Shown: positions 22,501 to 30,461 of the stretch, in pieces
Layout of the letters: each line of letters starts with the position of its first letter
Numbering within the stretch: the first letter of the stretch is position 1
IMG/VR virus record: IMGVR_UViG_3300025109_000021
Span: 1-38,182 of that record
DNA from: a virus
Reading direction: 5' to 3' (one strand)
Length of the DNA stretch: 38,182 nt
The notes under the pieces: generated by a model
The model's database searches: none
What the model was told of the DNA's origin: nothing
Seen by the model: only the letters and a program-made list of their open reading frames with translations
Program-made: the position numbers and the translations under genes

Positions 22501-24580
22501 GTTCTTGTTCTACTCTTTCGGCCAGGGAGGTCAAGTCTTCAGGCTGAACCCCTTCGGGGGTGGGTTCTTCTTGTTCAGGGGAATACTCTCGTTTATTCTG
22601 GTTTTCCTGCGCCCTTTCATCTTCAAACCTTTTAGCCAGGGTAATTAGGTCTTCGGGCGAAGATTCCCCTATGGCTATGTCCTCGTCCGGGGGGTTTACA
22701 AAAGCTTCTGGACCGGCTTTACGCTGCTCAATAATGAATTGAATATCAGAGCGAATCGTATCCATATCCTCGCTTAAAGGCATATCTAGTAGATCGCTCT
22801 GCGCCACTACTTCATCAAACAATCGATCCAGTTGGTTAAGATCCTCTTCTTTCATGGCGATAAGCTGTGAGTACCGCTGAACTGGATCTTTAGGCATTGT
22901 TACGGTTAAAAGGTTTTGAGCTTTCTTAAAAGCCCCTTTCTCTTTAACCTTTCCTAAGTGTTGTGTTATCTCTATACCCACACTTAAAGGACCGGAACCA
23001 ACCAAGGCCGCGATCATAGTCTGGGTTCTGACTTTATTGAAAGCCTCTCCGTAGGTCAGTTCTCTCGGAGCTAAACCAAGGGAGGTATCATACTGGGAAC
23101 CGATCTGAGTTTGAAACGTTTCCTGTCCTATTTCCCCCGCTACATCAAAACCTACTTTACCTGTGACTCGGGGTATTGTGTTCTCTGCTACCCAAGTTAA
23201 ACTTTTTCCTGCTGCCGATTTGGTCACGGCTTTGGAATAAAGTTCAGGCAGCATTTTCTTAAAAGCTGCACCAGGTAAAGCGATCAAAGAGTTAGTAACA
23301 AAGTCTGCAAGCCCTTCAGTGCCCGCGGTCCATGCGGCTTTTTCTATGGCTGCCTGCTCTACCGTGATACCCGTATCTAGTATCCTCTGCTTGTCTTCTG
23401 CCCACTTCTCTTTGGTATAGTTAGGGTCTTTCTCCTGTAGCTTCCCAAGATAACTATATAAAGTATTGTCATAATCCGATCCAAAGACTAGCGGGATAGT
23501 GGCTAAAGCGGAAGTAGCCCCAAAAGCTAATGCTCCTAAAGTGGGGGACTTGGTGTACTTGTATGCTAAATACCCCACCGGGGCACCCGCAGCAAGAGAA
23601 GGCCAACTAGAGCCCGCGCTTTGCACCGCCTCTGCTACCTCTTTAGTGGTTGTGGTGTCTTCGGGGAATAAATAGTCCCCCAGGTATTTGCCTCCGGTAG
23701 CCCCTAACATCCCGCCTACAGCAAGTCCAAGAGGCCCGCCCCCAAGCATAAAACCCGCGGCACTACCTAATCCTCCGCCGATTATCTCACTGACAGGGAT
23801 ATCTACATCTTCATATTTTTTGGGAATCTTTACAGAGTGCTTATCTTTCTCTTGCTGACCAACACCTTCAGTCCAATTTTTATAGCCTAAAAGGTTTGCA
23901 AGCCAGTCACCTTCATCATCCACAAACTCTACTTCCCCGGTGAGAAGCTGTTTTACCCCCCTATTAGCTGCATAAATCTGTTTAGTGCCCTCATCCACAT
24001 ACCCAGGGGCTTGTTGGGCAATAGCCCCAAAGGAACCAATAAGATCCCCTGCCCGACTGTTCACGTCAAAGAACCAGCCTTCATCCTTTTCCGCATCGAT
24101 CTTTTTAATGTTCTCTTGCTCAGGAGTTAGGGGCTTTGGTGCGGAGGGGGTAAGAGAGGGGATCGAGAATCCAAAATCTGAGTCATCTTGCTTTGCGCTA
24201 GACGGGGATAGTGACTGAATAGAAAAGCCTGCCCCCTCATTATCCTGAGGAGTAAGAGTGGGTACTGAAAAGCTGAACTCTTCAGAATCTTGAAGCCTCA
24301 ATTCTCCTATATCTTTAGTCCTTTGCTCCGCATCTGCTACTGCTTCTTCAATACTCAAAAATTCTCCTACGTGTTTATTTACTCCACGGTAAAATAGGTC
24401 TGTGGCTTCATCATCTGAGCGCCTTACCCCATCTACTATAGTGGGTATATTATAAGCCCTTTTACCTTGGCCTACATCTGCCTCTACAGTTATGGTCTCC
24501 TCTGTGGAGAAAGTGTTATCTGAATTTCTCAGTATGGGTTTATGTATGTTGCTACTGGGCAGGAAGCTTGAGTTTGCCAT
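16571..24580 (-). CDS. Giant virion/ejection protein with zincin domain (large polyvalent protein)
   Basis: This is the largest gene in the window (2669 aa). The N terminus has the NIPTIVDGVRRSDDEATDLF motif often seen in phage giant proteins, three FSxPxLTP-type repeats (about 100-150), and a glycine/alanine-rich hydrophobic stretch (about 265-365). Three degenerate repeats lie at about 650-735. A zincin-like protease site H1053-E-x-x-H1057 (TLIHESGHLLENIL) is followed by EAFAEDWE, which may supply the third ligand. A second helical motif with EGLSEFFTAYILNPAEAK follows, and the last 500 residues resemble LPD38-type polyvalent domains. By position, third of three large late genes, it is likely packaged and injected with the DNA, like P22 gp16. 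SD is GGGGGG. Confidence 0.8.
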   Translation of the reverse strand: MANSSFLPSSNIHKPILRNSDNTFSTEETITVEADVGQGKRAYNIPTIVDGVRRSDDEATDLFYRGVNKHVGEFLSIEEAVADAEQRTKDIGELRLQDSEEFSFSVPTLTPQDNEGAGFSIQSLSPSSAKQDDSDFGFSIPSLTPSAPKPLTPEQENIKKIDAEKDEGWFFDVNSRAGDLIGSFGAIAQQAPGYVDEGTKQIYAANRGVKQLLTGEVEFVDDEGDWLANLLGYKNWTEGVGQQEKDKHSVKIPKKYEDVDIPVSEIIGGGLGSAAGFMLGGGPLGLAVGGMLGATGGKYLGDYLFPEDTTTTKEVAEAVQSAGSSWPSLAAGAPVGYLAYKYTKSPTLGALAFGATSALATIPLVFGSDYDNTLYSYLGKLQEKDPNYTKEKWAEDKQRILDTGITVEQAAIEKAAWTAGTEGLADFVTNSLIALPGAAFKKMLPELYSKAVTKSAAGKSLTWVAENTIPRVTGKVGFDVAGEIGQETFQTQIGSQYDTSLGLAPRELTYGEAFNKVRTQTMIAALVGSGPLSVGIEITQHLGKVKEKGAFKKAQNLLTVTMPKDPVQRYSQLIAMKEEDLNQLDRLFDEVVAQSDLLDMPLSEDMDTIRSDIQFIIEQRKAGPEAFVNPPDEDIAIGESSPEDLITLAKRFEDERAQENQNKREYSPEQEEPTPEGVQPEDLTSLAERVEQEQLSENKAFNEYRFGPGGLQAADAEALQGRVEQEKISEAKVLENFEEEAKQTAGTDIIGDVIDSDSDTSGGFGELEQELAYMMKRAEAAPEVEQESLQEEIPETLETKETNLTSELFLADPEKYINEILPLKTDEEITDIMVDGLTNPQMAYAMQDEGFKAKWEAVLAKKEESTKTAEPKEVKVNPEIAEITEDIKDHENVPGEETKVKVLQKKRKDLQISDALEQLDTENPPVPGKTEERLFQTNPREVLKDKAEDHVEALGGAESQTPEGVSFEKRARESFPADQFSDTEIKAFALLHEVLAEQAVKAGVVETTQEYFDSVSLESAQSTDGKAMGSFTPREVGGLIKAFETGDYTTLIHESGHLLENILTPSQKSLMNKSYGVGKDGVWTTENKEAFAEDWEGFMAGHKEPRGALKRIFHDMVQFLGKLYNKFADAFGFDTKGLMPETMKNAVMADVIERRTKAESQPLKANPLLDRYNNWKETGGKALSQMKSFTPEEEKAIRHYNKTGEILPSHPRHEEPSSSEKARKILEAPITEEDVERAEAAYAEARKHREESGVFTQMFPEPLGASSPHGVKELVDSIIKDAGGVKNVKDLDFLKRVLVFLSRGLDTYSFSEWQRYVGILEEVAPHLSEQEKQFFDTEYFGGFADELVGLFGERSDFDWRIENMLKIKEYPQAYEIINKVREAFRTRNRSDLYSIIVSQFAGAPSAEIVPFGDFKEMGYEQASDIPEYVAVRSKDTGDVVMFRREDLTFYYEYDDSQSFEEGLALDGGEFLGYYNGAPDKHFITVEKGDYQASNTLFQTRHTFKDSPVIEHEIPTAPTNKTGRPKEPRKMQKALTKLIGSPIRWGKPPKSVRAKDWGFGFVDDHGTGQAYFEQGDLRGFLYAQGRLLDQRHHILNPTVVKNHGKELHNFLSTETQDLINAKYQADPNAFPDVETRIVQEGLSEFFTAYILNPAEAKKRAPGFATYFEKALPQKLGKNALTDIRGVSEDLRHYVTSDEGTTHVSTQDVIDGRTPSEPSWKSRSFFAQRLTNKAHALLDAFGDLAELAGEPATRMSQAHAGDPLKIMHDKMTAKEGVASIAKQMVDKGLVSYDYTRQVTEPFSKVFQLFGRIGEKNLVEKLDKSADIQMSLHVLEKVEQNNLALLGNAVDPIIGNLYALKDPNISSIVNTALGELYALVDSGQALDSANVYKPFGDMIANLRTSISNTSSLSSKKVDRLVGKIEQVLPDLIPTIEEIRDGQWNKARIVGMGVGEETDFARASRLVDSAKQDPEYAKMREAGQFIDKWFDGLFRMLVDADIYTEEFYKVVKSSNQQYFMLTRLMDPDSSFSDEVSAATQSPQGSDKYKDIIRRLEGSDKPVQNIYSNMLLNTYRTLNEIHKNDVRSYFVDMIEMAHRVSGEPVGHFGRKVHKGEPGSIPVVRKGVKDYWSFAPEIQEGFELVGPRLNLKMPFLPWYIRKVWKPLITLLPDFWIRNGISDFQNAPLVSKRKKVAGGLGFLAAPYMLGKHFLYTMPKALSKAAKRSQELTLGGGAVGHEGIHTQKDFENAVRESMKFAAKEKKFLILDPTNWAKGLGKILRGGLEISETINRLPELERGIEDAEAAGLGRRETLQSGASDSANILNFRTGGTWTEKMNTVTGFLVAQTKGIGSHIDAIARDPSSYLGLVLWSQIPLLMLERSMVADAEREDEFKEMPWYWKHVFWNIPAPRWMVEASGGWIQWINLPKAHTIGPIASAASEIAETYFRGEKMGDLDWQEAASLMMGSAMPSVTSVGGPMQSVIEVPLGYKFHPGSYYRSPTDPKLVSERNISKASKVSREAYYLAREKFGIDTVDPRDADHIVDKWVPKVGRAMLDISSIGETGKARAEDIMYKRLGILGTANPFSNRAVQGMLEEASKHKGLRATKEFKAFMDELQNITRKDILSPDWPERHKRISSRARSLKRYFEAVGKGKVKLGQIKQEIEEKKLQRGDR
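22451..22473. repeat. Copy 2 of the exact 23-bp dispersed repeat
   Basis: Identical to 1291-1313 and in the same orientation. Here it is read as EYRFGPGG, in a different reading frame from the polymerase copy, within the linker between degenerate repeats of the 2669-aa protein. Confidence 0.85.
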
Positions 24581-25658
24581 CGAAAGCCCCCCAATCTCTT
24601 AAAAATTTAGAGAACCCTGCGGAGAAATTAACAGGGGTGTAGTTCGGATCGGTTTTTACAATTCGTATGTAATCTCGTAGGAGCTGTGCTACTACTTTAT
24701 TCTTAGGCCACGGCCTGCCTTGCACTTCAACAGTTTCGGGAAGGCGTTGGGTATTAGATACTACCCCCGTTTTCAAACTCTCAAAAACACCGTCAAGGTC
24801 CTCTGGCCCAACAGCATGAACAAACAACCCGGGGAAGATCTTCTCGAAATCCTTGTTGCCAAAATTAGATTCTCGGAAAGTGCCCATAATCGCGTCTTCA
24901 AACTGCTCTTGAATAGCCTCTTGCTGTTGTTGGGAAGCCTTTTGTTCTTTAACTTCCTTCTGAGCCTTACGTGCAGCTTTCAAACTTTCTTTATTCTGCT
25001 CGTCAAAACGCATCTTGAGGAATTCTTTAGCGGTATTAGATTGAGTAGCCAATACCCGGATAACTTTCTCAGCTTCATCAAGCCTGGGTTTCTCGGGGAA
25101 GAAGGGCTTCAGTATATCCCAGCTCTGTTCTACAGTAGATTCCCACACCTGAGGGTTCCCTGTCTCTGCTGCACCTAAGAGCGCCTTAGCGTTGGAGTCC
25201 AGTATCTTCTGTTTATTAGACGCAAGAGTATCCGCTTTCTCTTTAGCATCATCGTCAAGCCCCGATACAAAGTTGAATACTTTTCTGGCCCCCTCTAAGT
25301 CTCCTTCTTCCAAAAATATATTAGATAGTTTCTTTGTGTACTGGGGAGTACCTACTTCATTTTCTTTTACGAAATCAGACAGCCGGTTCTTAGTATCATC
25401 TTCTTTCTTAAAGCCCCTCTTCTGCCTCTCAGACATTAAGTTAACCTGGTCAGTATAGGCATCAGCCCTTTGCTGCTGCATAGCAAGTTGGTTCTTTTGA
25501 GTTGTCTGTTGTGCTTCAAACCTCTTTTGCTGGGCCTTAGCTTCATCCCTTTTAAACTGCATTTGTTCAACAGATAGGGCATTCTTAAAATGCTGAGTGG
25601 AATCGGGCATCTTGAACTTGGGCTTGTATATTTGAGAAATAAGATTTGCCGCGTCCAT
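24552..25658 (-). CDS. Coiled-coil virion protein, probable ejection protein
   Basis: This 368-aa protein is almost wholly helical and Gln/Lys/Glu-rich (KAQQKRFEAQQTTQKNQLAM; AARKAQKEVKEQKASQQQQE). It resembles internal virion or ejection proteins of podoviruses in composition rather than in any specific motif. It lies between the two giant late genes, overlapping both (TAATG at 25658, 29 bp at 24552-24580), with AAGGAAG as SD. In P22 three ejection proteins are encoded together after the neck genes; this gene takes the middle place. The identification is by position and composition only. Confidence 0.65.
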   Translation of the reverse strand: MDAANLISQIYKPKFKMPDSTQHFKNALSVEQMQFKRDEAKAQQKRFEAQQTTQKNQLAMQQQRADAYTDQVNLMSERQKRGFKKEDDTKNRLSDFVKENEVGTPQYTKKLSNIFLEEGDLEGARKVFNFVSGLDDDAKEKADTLASNKQKILDSNAKALLGAAETGNPQVWESTVEQSWDILKPFFPEKPRLDEAEKVIRVLATQSNTAKEFLKMRFDEQNKESLKAARKAQKEVKEQKASQQQQEAIQEQFEDAIMGTFRESNFGNKDFEKIFPGLFVHAVGPEDLDGVFESLKTGVVSNTQRLPETVEVQGRPWPKNKVVAQLLRDYIRIVKTDPNYTPVNFSAGFSKFLRDWGAFDGKLKLPAQ

Positions 25659-28600
25659 TATTTTTGCTTCCTTAGCGCATCGATAAGTTGATTAGTTTGG
25701 GACTGTTGATAGAGACTGCTCAAAGTATTTTGAATATTTTCATACCCTTGAAGTTTGGCGCTTGTCGCTCCCATGATCCCTGCCCCTGCGGATTGAGCCT
25801 GGGCGATACCAAGTTGTCCTTGGGCTGTACCTGACTTTATCAAGTTCTGCCCGGATTGCTGGGCAAAGGTTTGACCCGCTGTTCCAAGGGACTGGGCGTA
25901 GTTCTGACCTGCTAAATTCACTTGCCCTGCTGTAGTCTGCCCCTGCCCCGATAGAGATTGTAAAGGCGCAAGGGACTGATAGTATTCATTAAGCGCATTC
26001 TGCCTTCGCTTGTCCTGGATCTCCTGCTGCCCATAGTATTCTTTTTGAAAATCAGACCTTCTGCCTTCCTGGATTGCTTGCCTACGGTAATACTCGTCCT
26101 GAAAATCTTTACGCTGCCCTGAAGCAAAAGCTTGCTGCTGCTGGCTTTCCCCTATCGCTTCAGCCCTTTGAGAGAAGTGCCGGGTATCTTCTTTTATTCT
26201 CTCATTGATACCCGCTTCCCTTAACTGATTGTATTGGAGTTGTTCTTTGAGGTATCCATCGATACCCTCTTTTTGCCTTGAATAGAACTCAGCCTCATCG
26301 AATCGATTCTCCTGGATTGCTTGGAGCCTTCGACGGTCAAACTCCTGCGCCATACTTTGCGCTTCTGTAATAGCTTGTTGACTCCTCTGGTCGGCTACTG
26401 ACCGTTCCTGAGCAAAGTCTTTATAGGCATAATCAGAAGTAAACTTGGCAAGGGCGTTCTGGGCTGCACCCGATAAGGCCCCAGTTCGGGCCGCTGCCCC
26501 CCTTTCAATCGCTTTAGTAGCCTCATCCAACCTGAATTGGTATCCCGGGGACTTTTCATAATCTTCTTGTGTGTAATCCTGTCCATGCCTGTACCTCGGG
26601 TCTGCATCTAAATAGCTTTGAAAATCAAAAGGGTCTTGTGTCCTAATATCCGTAGTCGGATCTGTAATGCGGCTGTACGCTTCAGTCAAGCGGGGATCAT
26701 CCCTACTTATAATCTTGTCCTGGGCCTGAAACCTCGGATCTGTGGAATAATCCACCATAGGTTTGTATTCTTCGGTGAATCTAGGGTCACTCTCTAAAAC
26801 CGTGCGGAGGTAATTAGTATCAAGCCTCGGGTCTGTGATCCCTTCTTCTGGCCTATCTGAATACTTAAAAAACTGAGCCCGGGTATCTTCCCCAAGAGCA
26901 GCAATCTGGTTTTGAACCTCACTTGTAGCCCCCTCAGCCTCTACGGGGGGTAATCCTCTTTCTTCTCGAAGCTTGTTGATACTCGCTTGCTGTCGATTGC
27001 TTTCATGTTTTTGTTTCTCTGAAGCTAGAAAACCCTCGAAAGCCTCTTGCTCCGCAACGGTCTTTTCACCTTCCCCCTCGAAACTCTTTCGGAGCTGCGA
27101 TTCCTTTACAGCCCAAGGGGTATCCTCAGCAACACTCTGACCTAACGCATCCAAACGGCTCGACTCTTGAGGGGTGAATTCAGAAAGCCCAAACTCTTTT
27201 AGGTTGTTATATAGAGTATCATAGGCAGGTCTACCTATTACCTCAGCTAGAGGCTGTATCAAATCTAAGACCGCCTGATTAGTCTGTTTGCGGGTCTCGT
27301 CGGCTTCAATTTCCTGAAACGTGCCATAGATTTGATCTATTAGGGGGTCTAATTGCGCTTCAGGTAAGTATTGCCCCATGTCTTGGGAAACCCAACCTCC
27401 TATAGCATCTCGGTCCACCGGCCCGCTAGTCCAAGGGTCCATGCCGATCATGGCCTTGAACTGCCTATCTGGGCCAATCTTGGTTTTCATCTCTTCAGGG
27501 AAAAACGCCGTATATTCCCCTATCTGTTTTTCAAGGGCAGCAATACCCTCTGTATCTAAACGTGCCCTTCCTTCTTTATCTGATAGAGCATCTGACTGCT
27601 TTATTACATCATTCACTGTAGAAGTAAATACGTCCCGCTTAAACCTGTTTTCAGAAGCATGCTTATCTGTCTGCACTCCAGCCAAGGTCTTGTGGAGATC
27701 GCCTCCTTGAATAATGCCCCCTGAAGCTATAGCGTCAGCTATCAAAATATCTTGAGTAGAAGAGGCGTTTTTGAACTCAGGTATAGCATCGGCGAGTTCT
27801 TTGAATCTTTTCTGGTAGTCCACTCGCCCATCAGCTTTGGGGTCTTGCCCAAAACTCTTTATATTCTCAGCATATTTACCAGCGTACCCCGCTGCCATGC
27901 TCTGAAAAGTCATGTTAGACAAATCGCCCTTCAGAAAAGAACGGGACTGATGATCCGTAGGGAGTTCCCACCTTGAGTCTGTTCCAGGTATTTGGTATCC
28001 GCTCGAAGCATTCGTTCGTCTTACTATACTGTCTGGTAAAGAATCAAAAAACTTCTCAGTTATCTTAGGCCCAGTCACCACGGATTGTTCACTAATCTTG
28101 CTAATTGCCGAAGACCACGCGGCATCGGTTGTCTGAGTCCCCCCGGAATTCATCTCTGTAAAAATATCATCAGATATGTAGGTTGTAGGTTGCCCCGGGG
28201 CGTGCACCTGTTCAAACATTTGTCCTAAATCTTCAATCAAAGGGGTGCTTTCCCCCGTCCCCCCTTGAACTGGGACCGTTTGAACGCCAAACTCCTGCCT
28301 AAGAGTACCCGCTACGGGCTCATCCATATACTTCCAAAGAGGATCGTTGGGGGGGATACCTTTTTGCTGCTTGATCCTACTAAGCCCCTGCCCTAGTGTT
28401 TTGCTGCCGTAGTGGTCGTTGGGGTGATTCTCGTTAACAAAAGCGGATTGAGGGTCTTGTTTCTCTAATAGCCACCACTTGAACTTGTTCATAAGAGCTG
28501 GGTTGGGGGCCCCTTCCGCAGAATTCTGTCTCGCTACACTGAACCCTGTGTCTTCCATGAACATCTGAACTAAAGCACGTTGATCGTTCTCTATTGAAGG

Positions 28601-29914
28601 GTCTAATTTTGATGGGTCAGATTTTCCCGTCTGCTTATATATCCCCGATTCAGCAAACCCTATATTGCCCTTATCAGGAAGTATCCCCCTTTCAGGGACT
28701 TGAACTGGCTGGCGAGTTTCTTCAGGATCTATCTCGGAAAGATCAGAAGTTTTAGGCGCGGTTCCGGTTTCCAATGCGGGGGGTGTGCCCGTGTCTATGA
28801 CTCCGCCGGTAGGAAGATTACCCTCATTGGCTGGGTCAAAACCCTCAATCTTGCTCATGGTTTTACTGGTATCCCCATACTGCTGGGATATGGCGTTAAC
28901 ATTTTCCTCCCGAGTTTCAAACAAGCGGTTAATGTCTGTAGTATGGGGAGAAACGGGGCGGTAGTACCCTTGTGTACCATCATCTTTTAAATAAGGAACC
29001 AATTCCCCGCTTTGAACTTTCGCCTCGATCTCCGGAGCCGTTGGGGGCTGGTACATAGGGTCATCTACATCTACAGAAGGCGTGCCATCCATAGGAGGAA
29101 GTTCAGGAGATGGGGTTTCAATACCTAAACGTTTGTTGTGCTCTCGGGCTAAATAATCCCCAAGAGGATCTGGCACATCAAAATCCGGAGGGAGCAATTT
29201 CATTTTCCCGTCAGGGCCAAAGGCGAGCGGCCTGTCTATGTTAGACAGCCATCCGTGCTCTTTTGTGTTCAACGCAAGAAAGCCGTTTTGGTCTATATAG
29301 GAAGAGTCTTTGGAGAGTTGCGTAGGTATGCCCGTAGTGGGGTGAACTGTAAACAAGTTTCCCGTCGGGTCGGTATATATACCTGGGGTACGTATCCCCT
29401 CATTAGACAAACGCGAAGAAACTCGATCACTGGGCGCTCCAGCCTGTCCTCCCGGAACTTGCCCCCTACCAGGCTCACCAAACCCCTCAAATGTAGATTC
29501 GGGAGTAGATAGTTGATCCCCATAATAAGAAGGTCTTGTGGTTAAATGAGGTGCCGGGTTGTATATAAAAGACTGAAGCCTGTCATCCTTCATATCAGGG
29601 CCAGCCAGGACCTTTTGTTCAAGAGAAGAAAGAGCACGAGAACCTGAATCAAGAAAAGGTTGAAGAGTTTGTTGGCTCTTATCGTATTGAAACTGAAGTT
29701 CCGCAAGCTGGCTATCAAATTGCTCTTTAAGTAATTTATTAGCCTCTTGAGTGGCCTTGTAGTCTAACTCTGCCGCATACTGCTGGGCAGCAGCTTGTTG
29801 CCCCGCAATAGCTTGAGAAGCATCTGCCTGGGCATCAGAAGACTTTTTACCTAAGACAAGGGAGCCTATACCCAGTACGGCACTAACCGGATCAACTGGT
29901 GGTATTATAGACAT
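25658..29914 (-). CDS. Large virion protein, DNA-transfer/ejection type
   Basis: This 1418-aa protein starts with a short hydrophobic segment (VDPVSAVLGIGSLVLG), then helices ending in LQPFLDSGSRALSSLEQ, and has near residue 1160 the segment SPGYQFRLDEATKAIERGAA with ARTGALSGAAQNALAKFTSD. Both patterns recur at the ends of phage DNA-injection/internal virion proteins. The roughly 1000 residues between are less familiar and Pro/Gly-rich. A run of DPR(F/L/Y) repeats lies at about 1030-1135 and the tail is very Gln-rich. ATG 29914 has GGAGGT 6 bases upstream and is chosen over the longer start at 29950. It most likely helps move DNA across the cell envelope. Confidence 0.75.
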   Translation of the reverse strand: MSIIPPVDPVSAVLGIGSLVLGKKSSDAQADASQAIAGQQAAAQQYAAELDYKATQEANKLLKEQFDSQLAELQFQYDKSQQTLQPFLDSGSRALSSLEQKVLAGPDMKDDRLQSFIYNPAPHLTTRPSYYGDQLSTPESTFEGFGEPGRGQVPGGQAGAPSDRVSSRLSNEGIRTPGIYTDPTGNLFTVHPTTGIPTQLSKDSSYIDQNGFLALNTKEHGWLSNIDRPLAFGPDGKMKLLPPDFDVPDPLGDYLAREHNKRLGIETPSPELPPMDGTPSVDVDDPMYQPPTAPEIEAKVQSGELVPYLKDDGTQGYYRPVSPHTTDINRLFETREENVNAISQQYGDTSKTMSKIEGFDPANEGNLPTGGVIDTGTPPALETGTAPKTSDLSEIDPEETRQPVQVPERGILPDKGNIGFAESGIYKQTGKSDPSKLDPSIENDQRALVQMFMEDTGFSVARQNSAEGAPNPALMNKFKWWLLEKQDPQSAFVNENHPNDHYGSKTLGQGLSRIKQQKGIPPNDPLWKYMDEPVAGTLRQEFGVQTVPVQGGTGESTPLIEDLGQMFEQVHAPGQPTTYISDDIFTEMNSGGTQTTDAAWSSAISKISEQSVVTGPKITEKFFDSLPDSIVRRTNASSGYQIPGTDSRWELPTDHQSRSFLKGDLSNMTFQSMAAGYAGKYAENIKSFGQDPKADGRVDYQKRFKELADAIPEFKNASSTQDILIADAIASGGIIQGGDLHKTLAGVQTDKHASENRFKRDVFTSTVNDVIKQSDALSDKEGRARLDTEGIAALEKQIGEYTAFFPEEMKTKIGPDRQFKAMIGMDPWTSGPVDRDAIGGWVSQDMGQYLPEAQLDPLIDQIYGTFQEIEADETRKQTNQAVLDLIQPLAEVIGRPAYDTLYNNLKEFGLSEFTPQESSRLDALGQSVAEDTPWAVKESQLRKSFEGEGEKTVAEQEAFEGFLASEKQKHESNRQQASINKLREERGLPPVEAEGATSEVQNQIAALGEDTRAQFFKYSDRPEEGITDPRLDTNYLRTVLESDPRFTEEYKPMVDYSTDPRFQAQDKIISRDDPRLTEAYSRITDPTTDIRTQDPFDFQSYLDADPRYRHGQDYTQEDYEKSPGYQFRLDEATKAIERGAAARTGALSGAAQNALAKFTSDYAYKDFAQERSVADQRSQQAITEAQSMAQEFDRRRLQAIQENRFDEAEFYSRQKEGIDGYLKEQLQYNQLREAGINERIKEDTRHFSQRAEAIGESQQQQAFASGQRKDFQDEYYRRQAIQEGRRSDFQKEYYGQQEIQDKRRQNALNEYYQSLAPLQSLSGQGQTTAGQVNLAGQNYAQSLGTAGQTFAQQSGQNLIKSGTAQGQLGIAQAQSAGAGIMGATSAKLQGYENIQNTLSSLYQQSQTNQLIDALRKQK

Positions 29915-30249
29915 TAGATTACCTCCACTCCCCCGCCAATGATGGAGCATCCTCCATTTACGGTGCCTTTGGTTACAAGAAAATCCCCCGCCTGTAAGAC
30001 TAAGCCCTCTACCTCTGTAACCCTTGAAGCGCTTGTACCGCTCACTGATTTCTTAGCTACCAGGTAGTCGTTACCCGTTGACTGCCCCGTAGGGACAATC
30101 CAGAATTCTACATCGACTGCACCTGCGGTATTGTTGTAAAGGTTCAGAGCACGAAATACGGTACTCGTGGAAGCCGGGCAGGTATAGAAAGTCTGCTCAG
30201 TGTTGGGCACTAAGGAAGGCGCGATGAGTTGTTTAATATTTACTGCCAT
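29914..30249 (-). CDS. Small beta-rich virion protein
   Basis: This 111-aa protein is all beta-strand in pattern (TFYTCPASTSTVFRALNLYN, VDVEFWIVPTGQSTGNDYLV, SRVTEVEGLVLQAGDFLVTK), like head-decoration or fibre-base proteins of phages. No specific family is certain. It overlaps the gene before it by 10 bp and the 1418-aa gene by one base (TAATG). The position after the gp10-like gene suggests a part of the tail hub or a capsid decoration protein. Confidence 0.65.
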   Translation of the reverse strand: MAVNIKQLIAPSLVPNTEQTFYTCPASTSTVFRALNLYNNTAGAVDVEFWIVPTGQSTGNDYLVAKKSVSGTSASRVTEVEGLVLQAGDFLVTKGTVNGGCSIIGGGVEVI

Positions 30250-30461
30250 AAGCCTATCGCCAATAATCTTTCAATATCTTCTGATCGTGCGCTTTGTTCA
30301 TGTAAAAACCCATCTGACATAATTACTGAAGCCCCGGTGAGCTGGATATCTTCAGCAGCATTTGTCATTTCAGCTACTAACCTATTGTACCATCTTTGCC
30401 ACTCAGCCTTACCCGGTTCAGCGCGAGAAGGGAAAGGGGGGAATTTAATAGTTGAAGGCAT
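30240..30461 (-). CDS. 73-aa virion-region protein of unknown function
   Basis: This short protein (MPSTIKFPPFPSRAEPGKAE and onward) has a Pro-rich start and two helices (EWQRWYNRLVAEMTNAAEDI; EDIERLLAIGLW). I do not recognise it. Its ATG overlaps the gp10-like gene's stop (TAATG) with GGGGAGGA just upstream. By position it could be a small tail-assembly part. Confidence 0.6.
   Translation of the reverse strand: MPSTIKFPPFPSRAEPGKAEWQRWYNRLVAEMTNAAEDIQLTGASVIMSDGFLHEQSARSEDIERLLAIGLWQ

Noticed and set aside
24720-25178. 152-codon plus-strand frame opposite the 368-aa virion protein
   Set aside because: Antisense to a gene with a good start and coupling; the translation is a Leu/Phe/Ser-rich mirror of Lys/Glu/Gln codons.
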